Assembly: GCA_910586705.1 (NCBI GenBank)
Contig: CAJUJK010000053.1
Coordinates: forward strand, 1-9,617
DNA length: 9,617 nt
Source of the DNA: an uncultured Lachnospiraceae bacterium
Lineage (GTDB): Bacteria > Bacillota > Clostridia > Lachnospirales > Lachnospiraceae
Reading direction: 5' to 3'
Shown here: positions 1 to 5,247 of the stretch, piece after piece
How positions within the stretch are numbered: position 1 is the first letter of the stretch
Layout of the letters: the number at the start of each line of letters is the position of its first letter
The notes under the pieces: model-generated
Databases searched by the model: none
Told to the model about the DNA's origin: nothing
What the model saw: only the letters and a program-made list of their open reading frames with translations
Position numbers and translations under genes: made by a program

Positions 1-137
1 TTTTCCCTGAAAATCTTTTTAAAATAACTCTTGACTATTTACCAAATTGCTTTTCATTCTCTTTTATCGCAAAACGGGATGATACATTCTACCATCCCCG
101 CAATAAATACCAATACATGCTGTTTTATACACAAGAA

Positions 138-176
138 AAGAGGGATATTCCTTCCTGTCACAAGAATATCCCTCTT
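138..176 (-). terminator. Rho-independent terminator after the Rpn-like gene
   Basis: A perfect 13-bp inverted repeat (AAGAGGGATATTC at 138-150, GAATATCCCTCTT at 164-176) encloses a 13-nt loop. It lies 28 bp past the stop of the leftward nuclease gene and, read on the minus strand, runs into TTTTC. The first 137 bases of the window are AT-rich; I see no supported gene there. Confidence 0.75.
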
Positions 177-203
177 AATAAATACTTTTTATACGGCAGA
201 TTA

Positions 204-1133
204 CTATATATATTCTGCCACTTCCTCATTAGTAAGACCATACTTTTTCTGAATAATCTCACTAATTTCGATGTCCCCATGCCCTAAATCACGAAGAACA
301 TCCACGGTTCCCTGTATTCCTTCTTTTTTTCCTTCTTTTTTTCCTTGCTTTTTTCCTTCTTCTACACGTGTTTCTATAAGCGGCTCCATACGGGCTTCTA
401 TAAGTGGCTCTATACGGGCTTCTATAAGTGGTTCTACGATCGGCATAAAAATCTCCAACAGTGCCTCACTCATGTTATCATCTCCCTTCAATTCCTCTAA
501 CACTTCTCTGTTTACCTGTGCACTCACTTCCAAAACAGAATCAGCTAATTCCCTGTCCCCCTGCTCAGTAAGTCGGCTGATTCTTTTTAGCAGTTCTTCC
601 ATATCCCGTTTCTCGATCCTGTCCGACAAGGCTTTCAGCCATATATGTGTATCTCTCTCCAGCTCCTTAGTGACAATGATCTGTGTCGGGAACAAAACCA
701 TACCCTCAATATAGTATACGCCGCGATAAGGGGTCGTTATTGTATATTGGTGCTTTTCAAAATATCTGAAAAGTTCCACCGGCTTTGCGTCTCGGACAAG
801 GGACACTGTGATATCATCTGCTTTTATCGAATCTACGGTCTCCCCATAGGATTTATACAAACTTGCATATGCACCCACCTTATAAAAAGTGTCAATATCC
901 AGATGATCCTGCGGGGATTTGTATTCTAAAATATTATGCCCTCTAAATATCGCCCCTATTTCATTATCAGTAGCAACGCATTTATCCTTTTTGATTACCA
1001 GAAGGTCAACCTCCAGCGGCTTGGTATTCAGATTATATTCCTTGACAAATATTAGATCATCCCGATTCTTTGCCAGTTCCAAATTCATCGCCGCTACAAA
1101 CCCCGGGTGCCACTGTACCTTTGTATCTTTCAT
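204..1133 (-). CDS. Rpn-like PD-(D/E)XK nuclease family protein
   Basis: A 309-aa cytoplasmic protein. Residues 9-72 fit a PD-(D/E)XK nuclease core: an N-terminal helix with acidic E18, then LEVDLLV with D43, then ILEYKSP with E70 and K72 (the D...ExK signature). This domain is shared by Rpn recombination-promoting nucleases and the related transposase-associated PDDEXK families. In databases such Clostridia proteins often carry misleading names. Residues 160-230 are helical and charged. Residues 234-257 are three 8-residue repeats (EPLIEAR plus one residue), and 260-272 is a Gly-Lys-Lys repeat. Basic, repetitive tails like this are common in Rpn-like proteins. The ATG at 1133 has AAGGAG at a 7-nt spacing; another ATG 4 nt upstream is out of frame. 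The gene has its own extended -10 promoter and a hairpin terminator. DNA cleavage is inferred from the motif only. A defence or recombination role is possible. Confidence 0.65.
   Translation of the reverse strand: MKDTKVQWHPGFVAAMNLELAKNRDDLIFVKEYNLNTKPLEVDLLVIKKDKCVATDNEIGAIFRGHNILEYKSPQDHLDIDTFYKVGAYASLYKSYGETVDSIKADDITVSLVRDAKPVELFRYFEKHQYTITTPYRGVYYIEGMVLFPTQIIVTKELERDTHIWLKALSDRIEKRDMEELLKRISRLTEQGDRELADSVLEVSAQVNREVLEELKGDDNMSEALLEIFMPIVEPLIEARIEPLIEARMEPLIETRVEEGKKQGKKEGKKEGIQGTVDVLRDLGHGDIEISEIIQKKYGLTNEEVAEYI
319..362 (-). repeat. Four 12-bp units with A7 tracts inside the nuclease gene
   Basis: On the plus strand the unit CCTTCTTTTTTT recurs with an exact 12-bp period, starting at 319, 331, 343 and 355; the third unit is varied and the fourth is partial. 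In the coding strand it gives Gly-Lys-Lys-(Gln/Glu) repeats and two uninterrupted A7 runs (complement of 324-330 and 336-342). The 12-bp period keeps the frame if a unit is gained or lost, whereas slippage within an A7 run would not. Confidence 0.9.
373..444 (-). repeat. Three 24-bp tandem repeats inside the nuclease gene
   Basis: The block starting TCTATAAG recurs at 373, 397 and 421 with exact 24-bp spacing; the third copy diverges at its end. It encodes the EPLIEAR-type 8-residue repeats. Because 24 is a multiple of three, copy number can vary without breaking the frame and would lengthen or shorten a helical linker between the nuclease core and the basic tail. Confidence 0.9.
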
Positions 1134-1157
1134 CCATAATCTCCTTCGTTCATTTTG

Positions 1158-1166
1158 ATTATAGCA
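1158..1166 (-). promoter_or_regulatory. Extended -10 promoter of the nuclease gene
   Basis: Minus-strand TGCTATAAT is a perfect extended -10 element (TGnTATAAT). It lies about 25 bp before the ATG at 1133, predicting a leader of about 18 nt containing the AAGGAG ribosome binding site. No good -35 sits at 16-18 bp, which an extended -10 tolerates. Confidence 0.5.
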
Positions 1167-1192
1167 TATCCAGCCATCATAAGGAAGTCATC

Positions 1193-1264
1193 ATGCACGC
1201 TTTTCTCTTGTTCTTTTTTTTGCATCACATGTGGCTTATAGGCTATCGAGTTCAACCACATTAA
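1193..1264 (+). CDS. Possible 23-aa hydrophobic peptide
   Basis: A very short ORF (ATG at 1193, TAA ending at 1264). It has a good ribosome binding site (AAGGA at 1181-1185, 7 nt before the ATG) and a strongly hydrophobic start (MHAFLLFFFL). A hairpin follows at 1291-1320. Small membrane peptides of this kind include type I toxins, but I recognise no family here and see no clear plus-strand promoter or antisense RNA. It sits divergent to the nuclease gene in an otherwise noncoding 220-bp gap. It may be chance. Confidence 0.2.
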   Translation: MHAFLLFFFLHHMWLIGYRVQPH

Positions 1265-1286
1265 TCATGTATCACCCCAAACAACT

Positions 1287-1320
1287 AAAAGAGTGTACAG
1301 CTTTTCATTGCCATACACCC
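1287..1320 (-). terminator. Terminator of the Mor-like small-protein operon
   Basis: An 11-bp stem (1291-1301 with 1310-1320, three of the pairs G-U on the minus strand) closes an 8-nt loop and is followed on the minus strand by TTTT. It lies about 35 bp past the stop of the 65-aa gene, in the right place to end the three-gene operon. The plus strand downstream is also pyrimidine-rich, so weak bidirectional action is possible. Confidence 0.6.
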
Positions 1321-1353
1321 TTCTTCCATTTCTTTATTACGCTTTTATATGTA

Positions 1354-1551
1354 TTATCTCCACTCACCAACTTTACCGAGTGAACGCGCCCAACCCCTTC
1401 GAAGCGCACTCTCAATTTCTACGTCAGACACAGCTCCCGTGTCAAATTCATGTATAAAATCATTTCTCATATCATCATTGTACTTATAGTTTGGCGGTAT
1501 TACAAGCTCCACTTCTACAATATCCCCATTTGAAAGATTAACTCTTGCCAT
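1354..1551 (-). CDS. Unrecognised 65-aa protein
   Basis: I do not recognise this protein. It reads from ATG at 1551 with a perfect AGGAGG (complement of 1560-1565) 8 nt upstream, so it is very likely translated. The N-terminal third (MARVNLSNGDIVEVELVIPP) looks like beta-strands, as in small beta-barrel or SH3-like folds. The C-terminal part (about 38-65) is predicted helical with basic residues and ends GKVGEWR. No signal peptide or membrane segment is present. It is the last gene of an apparent operon with the 74-aa and Mor-like genes (50-bp gap) and is followed by a terminator. Function unknown. Confidence 0.65.
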   Translation of the reverse strand: MARVNLSNGDIVEVELVIPPNYKYNDDMRNDFIHEFDTGAVSDVEIESALRRGWARSLGKVGEWR

Positions 1552-1601
1552 TACTTTTTCCTCCTAATTTTGAATTTTTTATGACATTCTTATTGTATAA
1601 C

Positions 1602-1826
1602 CTACTCCATATGCCTTCTATGCATTTCCTCATATAACAACGATTGCGTGACAGATGATCCACCATCTTCCGAAAGTTTCTTTTCCATCTCCCTTAATTG
1701 CTCGTCACTACTTGCGCGTAGATTCCTTCGACACTGATCTTGCGCACCGCCTACCGCTTTATTTAATACTTTCAGCGCTACGCCATATGCCTTGTTAGCC
1801 TTTTCAAAAAAGTCATCTAAGCTCAC
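1602..1826 (-). CDS. Unrecognised 74-aa helical protein, GTG start
   Basis: The frame is open further upstream to 1898, but I choose the GTG at 1826. It has AGGAGG (complement of 1834-1839) exactly 7 nt upstream, and the extra residues would only be a shadow of the Mor-like gene. The protein starts (V/M)SLDDFFEKANKAYG, is highly charged and predicted almost entirely helical, with a likely coiled-coil stretch around EQLREMEKKL. It has no membrane segment. Its first 14 nt overlap the end of the Mor-like gene and its ribosome binding site lies inside that gene, which indicates translational coupling. I know of no family for it; a partner or modulator of the Mor-like protein is a guess from context. 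Confidence 0.6.
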   Translation of the reverse strand: MSLDDFFEKANKAYGVALKVLNKAVGGAQDQCRRNLRASSDEQLREMEKKLSEDGGSSVTQSLLYEEMHRRHME

Positions 1827-2106
1827 TCTCCATCCTCCTTTGTTTTTTATTAATAAAGGTTCTAATCCACCTCTCCGTATAATTAAATTCCTTTGCAAGC
1901 TCTTTTAAGTTACCGCCATTGTACCTTAGATTCACCTCCTTTATTACATAACTCTTTTTAAAAAGCCTTGTTGGAAAGGTAATTTGTTGCCCCTTTAGCT
2001 CATTAAATATTGCCACCGTCGCTTCAACCCCTATTATTTCTGCAATTTCCCCATATGGTTCCTGCAAACTGGAGATATCGACTACCTTCACTCCTATAAC
2101 CCCCAA
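1813..2106 (-). CDS. Mor-like transcriptional regulator
   Basis: A protein of 92-97 aa resembling the Mor/C family, activators of middle transcription in phage Mu that also occur in Clostridia mobile elements. Features that fit are an acidic dimerisation half (residues 10-40, with EIAEIIGVEATVAIFNELKG), a strand reading ITFPTRLFK in the position of the family's YIP strand, then a helix-turn-helix (about 55-88) with the hallmark YNGGNLKELAKEFNYTERWIR (F/Y-x-GGN-x-x-ELA). The start is uncertain. TTG at 2106 has a purine stretch too close to it, and GTG at 2091 lacks a well-spaced site. No upstream ATG exists before the stop at 2119-2121. It heads an operon with two small genes and lies divergent to the HTH gene at 2243, so it may control that intergenic promoter region. 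Confidence 0.6.
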   Translation of the reverse strand: MGVIGVKVVDISSLQEPYGEIAEIIGVEATVAIFNELKGQQITFPTRLFKKSYVIKEVNLRYNGGNLKELAKEFNYTERWIRTFINKKQRRMESELR

Positions 2107-2229
2107 TCCCCTAAATATCTACAAATATATCATTTCTACATTGAGTATTCACTTCCTGTAATTCATTGAATTATTCCTTGTAAAATTCCGTTTACCCCTT
2201 AAACAACCTAATAAATCTAAAATAAACTT
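2107..2229. promoter_or_regulatory. Divergent AT-rich intergenic region
   Basis: About 120 bp between the leftward Mor-like operon and the rightward HTH gene must hold the promoters of both. TATATT (complement of 2124-2129) and TAAAAT at 2181-2186 are possible -10 elements for the minus and plus strands respectively. Neither has a convincing -35, so exact promoters are not assigned. This is a likely operator region for one or both small regulators. Confidence 0.4.
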
Positions 2230-2242
2230 GGAGGTTTTACAA

Positions 2243-2440
2243 ATGGAATTTGATGATTTTGGCGATATCCTCTTTTTTAACGATGTACGCTACATTTTAG
2301 GCATAAGCAAATCCACTCTTTTGAAATTATTGCACAGCGGCACCATACCAGCCTTTAAGGTGGGTAGACAGTGGCGTTTTAATAAGGAAATGATAATTGC
2401 CTACACCAGACAGCAAAACAGGTCTCAGAAAGACTTATAA
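2243..2440 (+). CDS. Small HTH_17 / excisionase-family DNA-binding protein
   Basis: A 65-aa protein and the only well-supported plus-strand gene. The frame is open back to a TTG at 2228, but the start is ATG 2243 because GGAGG at 2230-2234 sits 8 nt before it. Residues 11-55 form a MerR-like winged helix of the HTH_17 type: LFFNDVRYILGISKSTLLKL as helix-turn-helix, then SGTIPAFKVGRQWRF as wing. The domain is shared by excisionases (DNA-bending recombination directionality factors) and small element regulators. It is divergent from the Mor-like operon and convergent with the replication gene. Since another excisionase-like protein sits beside the integrase, this one is more likely a regulator of replication or lysogeny-type control. 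That role is inference. Confidence 0.75.
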   Translation: MEFDDFGDILFFNDVRYILGISKSTLLKLLHSGTIPAFKVGRQWRFNKEMIIAYTRQQNRSQKDL

Positions 2441-2455
2441 CGCCCTCTGAGACCT
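2420..2455. terminator. Bidirectional terminator between the HTH and replication genes
   Basis: A perfect 10-bp stem (2420-2429 with 2446-2455) with a 16-nt loop lies between convergent genes. The plus-strand side is followed by ATTCTTTCC and the minus-strand side by GTTTTG. Its left arm lies inside the last codons of the HTH gene, so coding sequence and terminator overlap. Confidence 0.7.
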
Positions 2456-2463
2456 ATTCTTTC

Positions 2464-3561
2464 CTAAAGAAGCTCATATACTGGCATCTTATCCATTAAA
2501 TTATACTCCATCAAAAACTGATTATCCCTTTGCATTTCAATTTCTAACTTCATTCCCAGCATATAGAGCATATCGGGGATCACCACAATCGGTTCTTTGG
2601 CACTGATCGAAACCAAATTGATCCGTCTTTCCCCTAACTGATTAAGGATATCTCTGGTAGTATCATAACCGAAAAGTGCGGTTTTTCCTCTTATACATTT
2701 GCAAAAATTTTGATGAATCGCCACACCCTCTGCAAATTTCATCATATTTTCCAGTTTGTTTCGTTGCCGCCTTGATCCTCCACCTCCCTTCATCTCTTTC
2801 CTCAAAATCTCTTTGGTTGTGCTAAGTTTGACGTAAAAACCTTCACAAAACACATTTTGGATTTTTATTACAGCATATTCCCGTGCTTCGAGCAACCGCG
2901 AAAAATCCAGCACATTACTCATAAATATCTGCCGCCACTGATCCGATATGTTTATGCGGACTTCTATCCGCATCACCCCTTTCATCCTCGCGCTCTGCTT
3001 ATCACCCCGATCTGCACTTTGCTTTTCCTTGTTGTAAACAACAACCTCGCTTCCTTCTTGATCCTCGATATTATAGGAATTATTATAAATCTTGTCACCG
3101 TAAACCTTATTATGGTAATACCGTGGTGCACCTGTTCTTATCAATAGCCTAATAACCGTATCTATTATTTCTGACCTTTCAAACCGTACATCCTGCGTAA
3201 AATCCACCCGTGACATTCTGAATCCCCATAAACCAAGCTGAAACCTACTAAGAATCTGATCAACTCGCGACAAACATTGTAATAATTCAACTTCGTTCAC
3301 ATTAAAAAGCGTTGCATCCTCCTGTATTCCTAATACCTTACAAGGTGTAATCTGCAAACATAATTTACCCCTCCCTTTATATCTGTGCCAACATGTGATA
3401 ATGATTACTCCACTCCCCGCAAACCCATAATATCTAAGTCGCGTGTAAGATTCTCTTTGTAACGATTCAAACTGAATGCCCTTTAGTCGTTCAAATACCC
3501 ACATCATTTTATCTTTCGAGTCGATATAACTTTGCATTTCAAATGTATGTATTTTTAACAT
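2464..3561 (-). CDS. Replication initiator-like protein
   Basis: A 365-aa soluble protein. Motifs resemble phage/plasmid rolling-circle initiators of the gene II/X or Rep_trans type: GKLCLQITPCKVLG (65-78), then FRMSRVDFTQDV (114-125, R-x-D-x-x-x-D), then VVVYNKEKQ (173-181, tyrosine and lysine as in the YDK motif), then MRIEVRI (197-203). No HUH metal-binding motif is obvious, and I cannot name a catalytic tyrosine with certainty. A GGGGSRRQRNK segment near residue 263 is basic and probably flexible. The ATG at 3561 has GGGAG 7 nt upstream. It lies downstream of the integrase in the same direction after a 179-bp AT-rich gap with iteron-like repeats, which would suit an origin. The likely role is to start replication of the excised circle. 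Family assignment is moderate only. Confidence 0.5.
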   Translation of the reverse strand: MLKIHTFEMQSYIDSKDKMMWVFERLKGIQFESLQRESYTRLRYYGFAGSGVIIITCWHRYKGRGKLCLQITPCKVLGIQEDATLFNVNEVELLQCLSRVDQILSRFQLGLWGFRMSRVDFTQDVRFERSEIIDTVIRLLIRTGAPRYYHNKVYGDKIYNNSYNIEDQEGSEVVVYNKEKQSADRGDKQSARMKGVMRIEVRINISDQWRQIFMSNVLDFSRLLEAREYAVIKIQNVFCEGFYVKLSTTKEILRKEMKGGGGSRRQRNKLENMMKFAEGVAIHQNFCKCIRGKTALFGYDTTRDILNQLGERRINLVSISAKEPIVVIPDMLYMLGMKLEIEMQRDNQFLMEYNLMDKMPVYELL

Positions 3562-3606
3562 ATCAACTCTCCCAAATATTCTTAGCTATACTCAATTCAA
3601 CTTAGT

Positions 3607-3681
3607 TAGACATTAAGTAAAACTAAAGTATAAGAGGTAGACAATACAATATAAACGATATATCCATGCTTTATAGACAAT
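3607..3681 (+). repeat. Three iteron-like 8-mers upstream of the initiator gene
   Basis: TAGACATT (3607-3614), TAGACAAT (3638-3645) and TAGACAAT (3674-3681) are direct repeats spaced 31 and 36 bp apart in the AT-rich 3562-3740 gap between integrase and initiator genes. Separately, AGAGGTAGA (3633-3641) is inverted at 3725-3733. Such repeats could bind the initiator or integrase. In AT-rich DNA short repeats can also arise by chance. No gene is present in this 179-bp gap. Confidence 0.4.
3627..3655 (-). promoter_or_regulatory. Candidate promoter of the initiator gene
   Basis: Minus-strand TTTATA (complement of 3650-3655), a 17-bp spacer and TATACT (complement of 3627-3632) match the sigma-A consensus at 4/6 and 5/6 positions. 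Transcription would begin about 60 nt before the ATG at 3561. The promoter overlaps one of the iteron-like repeats, which would allow autoregulation. Confidence 0.35.
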
Positions 3682-3740
3682 TCATTACTAAATTATCTTA
3701 TATTTTCATCATATATTGCTCCTATCTACCTCTCCTGCTT

Positions 3741-4925
3741 CTATTCCTTACCAAGCTCTAATTGATTACATAAATTGTCCACGCTCCTATTAAGGGTCTG
3801 ATCCATCACATGAGCATAGATATCTAAGGTGGTACTGATCGTTGAATGCCCCAACAACTGCTGAATTACTTTTGGATTTTCGTTTGCATTAATAAGCAGA
3901 CTTGCTACTGTATGCCTCAGATCGTGAAAGCGTTTGCGCTCCAATCCCGCCTTCTGCAATAATCGCTGGTACTGGCGCAGAAACTCTCTAGGACTGATAT
4001 AGTCCCCATCCAGCTTGCAAAAAACCATCCCCAAATCACGATAATCTTCCCCATACAACCTCTTTTCACGCTCCTGCTCCTTCTTATGCCGCAATAATTC
4101 CTCCACCATAAACTGATTCAGCGGAATAGTCCTTTTTGACGATTCTGTTTTAGGGGTAAGCAAAACCAGCTTATACTTTGATTCGGCGTCCTTATCCGTG
4201 TTATTGACACGATAAAGATTATGTATCACCTTAAGCCGTCCCGCCTTAAAATCCACGTCCTCCCATTTCAAGCCTAATATCTCTCCCCTTCTCAGTCCTG
4301 TCATCATTTCCAGAAGATAGAGCGTATACAGCCTGTCACTTTTTGCCGCATCAAGAAACCGCAGAACTTCCTCCCGTGTAAGCGGTATAATCTCCACTTT
4401 CCTTTTCTTTGGAAGCACAACCCCGTCGGTTACATTTTCTCCTATCATGCGATTGTTGACAGCTTGTTTGAGCGCACCTTTAATGATAAGATTGATATAG
4501 CGTACTGTTGTTGGCGATAATGTTTGCTTTTGATTTTTGCACTCACACTTTAACTTAGCATTATAAAAGCGTTGTAAATCCGTTGTTTTTAGCTTACTTA
4601 GCGGTATTTTCCCTATTTCCGATCCTTTAATATGGACGTTGATATATAACTCGTAGCTCTCCCTTGTCGTAACCTTTAAATCGGGCTTATAATTGGCTAT
4701 CCAGAGTTGCATCCAGTCCTCTAACGGCATACTTGACGTTTCTATCAGCTTGCCGCTCCGACAGCCCGATTTTAGCTCCGCGATTTTTTCCTTAACCTCC
4801 TTTTGCGTTTTACCGTACACGGTCTTTCTCTTATAGCCGCCGTCCGTGTCAAGAGTCACCTGTCCCATCCAGCGTCCGTCACTCCTTTTACATAAAGTTC
4901 CTTCTCCGTTGCTCCGTTTTCCCAT
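3741..4925 (-). CDS. int: Tyrosine integrase (site-specific recombinase)
   Basis: A 394-aa integrase of the Tn916/phage type that recombines the element's attP with a chromosomal attB. Three parts are visible. Residues 1-60 are an arm-binding domain (GEGTLCKRSDGRW, then GKTQKEVKEKIAEL). Residues 65-165 are the SAM-like core-binding domain. Residues 180-385 are the catalytic domain. All active-site residues are present: R212 (TGLRRGE), K259 (TPKTESSKRTIPL), H334 and R337 (HDLRH), H360 (LLGHS) and the nucleophile Y370 (LDIYAHV). Length is normal for the family and the gene looks intact. The ATG at 4925 has AAGGAGG at a 7-nt spacing. It follows the excisionase-like gene, with a terminator hairpin between them, so its level may depend on read-through. 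No clear terminator follows it. Confidence 0.95.
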   Translation of the reverse strand: MGKRSNGEGTLCKRSDGRWMGQVTLDTDGGYKRKTVYGKTQKEVKEKIAELKSGCRSGKLIETSSMPLEDWMQLWIANYKPDLKVTTRESYELYINVHIKGSEIGKIPLSKLKTTDLQRFYNAKLKCECKNQKQTLSPTTVRYINLIIKGALKQAVNNRMIGENVTDGVVLPKKRKVEIIPLTREEVLRFLDAAKSDRLYTLYLLEMMTGLRRGEILGLKWEDVDFKAGRLKVIHNLYRVNNTDKDAESKYKLVLLTPKTESSKRTIPLNQFMVEELLRHKKEQEREKRLYGEDYRDLGMVFCKLDGDYISPREFLRQYQRLLQKAGLERKRFHDLRHTVASLLINANENPKVIQQLLGHSTISTTLDIYAHVMDQTLNRSVDNLCNQLELGKE

Positions 4926-4950
4926 TGCGTCTCCTCCTTATTTTTGCGCA

Positions 4951-4980
4951 CAAAAATAGAGCAACCACAACGGGTTGCTC
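4951..4980 (-). terminator. Hairpin terminator between xis and int
   Basis: GAGCAACC (4959-4966) pairs with GGTTGCTC (4973-4980) around a 6-nt loop. On the minus strand it is followed by ATTTTTG, a standard intrinsic terminator. It lies 13 bp past the excisionase stop and just before the integrase ribosome binding site, so excisionase-operon transcripts reach int only by read-through. Confidence 0.8.
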
Positions 4981-4993
4981 CGCTTGAGCCTTA

Positions 4994-5164
4994 TTATTTA
5001 CTTAGCATTTCATCCAGCTTCACCTTTGGAACAATAATTCTGTTCGCCAATTTCACGGATGGAATATTGCCCTCCCGAACCATCCGATAACACAGGTTCC
5101 TTCCGATGCCCAAATACTTTGCTGTTTCCTCTACCGTGAAAGTTGCTTTTTCGTAGTTTCTCAT
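4994..5164 (-). CDS. Excisionase-like HTH_17 protein
   Basis: A 56-aa protein from ATG 5164, chosen because AAAGGA (complement of 5172-5177) lies 7 nt upstream; an in-frame GTG at 5191 has no such site. Residues 8-54 form an HTH_17 winged helix: TFTVEETAKYLGIGRNLCYR as the helix-turn-helix and EGNIPSVKLANRIIVP as the wing, ending KVKLDEMLSK. This is typical of Tn916-like excisionases, which bind beside the attachment site and steer the integrase toward excision. Its position directly upstream of the integrase supports this role. The alternative is a transcription regulator with the same fold. Confidence 0.8.
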   Translation of the reverse strand: MRNYEKATFTVEETAKYLGIGRNLCYRMVREGNIPSVKLANRIIVPKVKLDEMLSK

Positions 5165-5247
5165 AATACCATCCTTTCCCACGATGTCCACCTATATCGA
5201 ATTAATAATATATAAGTTTATCTCGTGCTTTTTGATTTATCGGAGTG

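Noticed and set aside
31..252. Plus-strand open frame at the left edge
   Set aside because: No ribosome binding site; it runs through the terminator hairpin and the end of the nuclease gene.
271..714. Plus-strand Ser/Pro/Phe-rich open frame
   Set aside because: It is the complement of the nuclease gene; the low-complexity S/F-rich product comes from the tandem repeats, and no ribosome binding site precedes it.
1827..1898. Upstream extension of the 74-aa gene
   Set aside because: It lies wholly within the Mor-like gene in another frame, and the good AGGAGG sits in front of the GTG at 1826.
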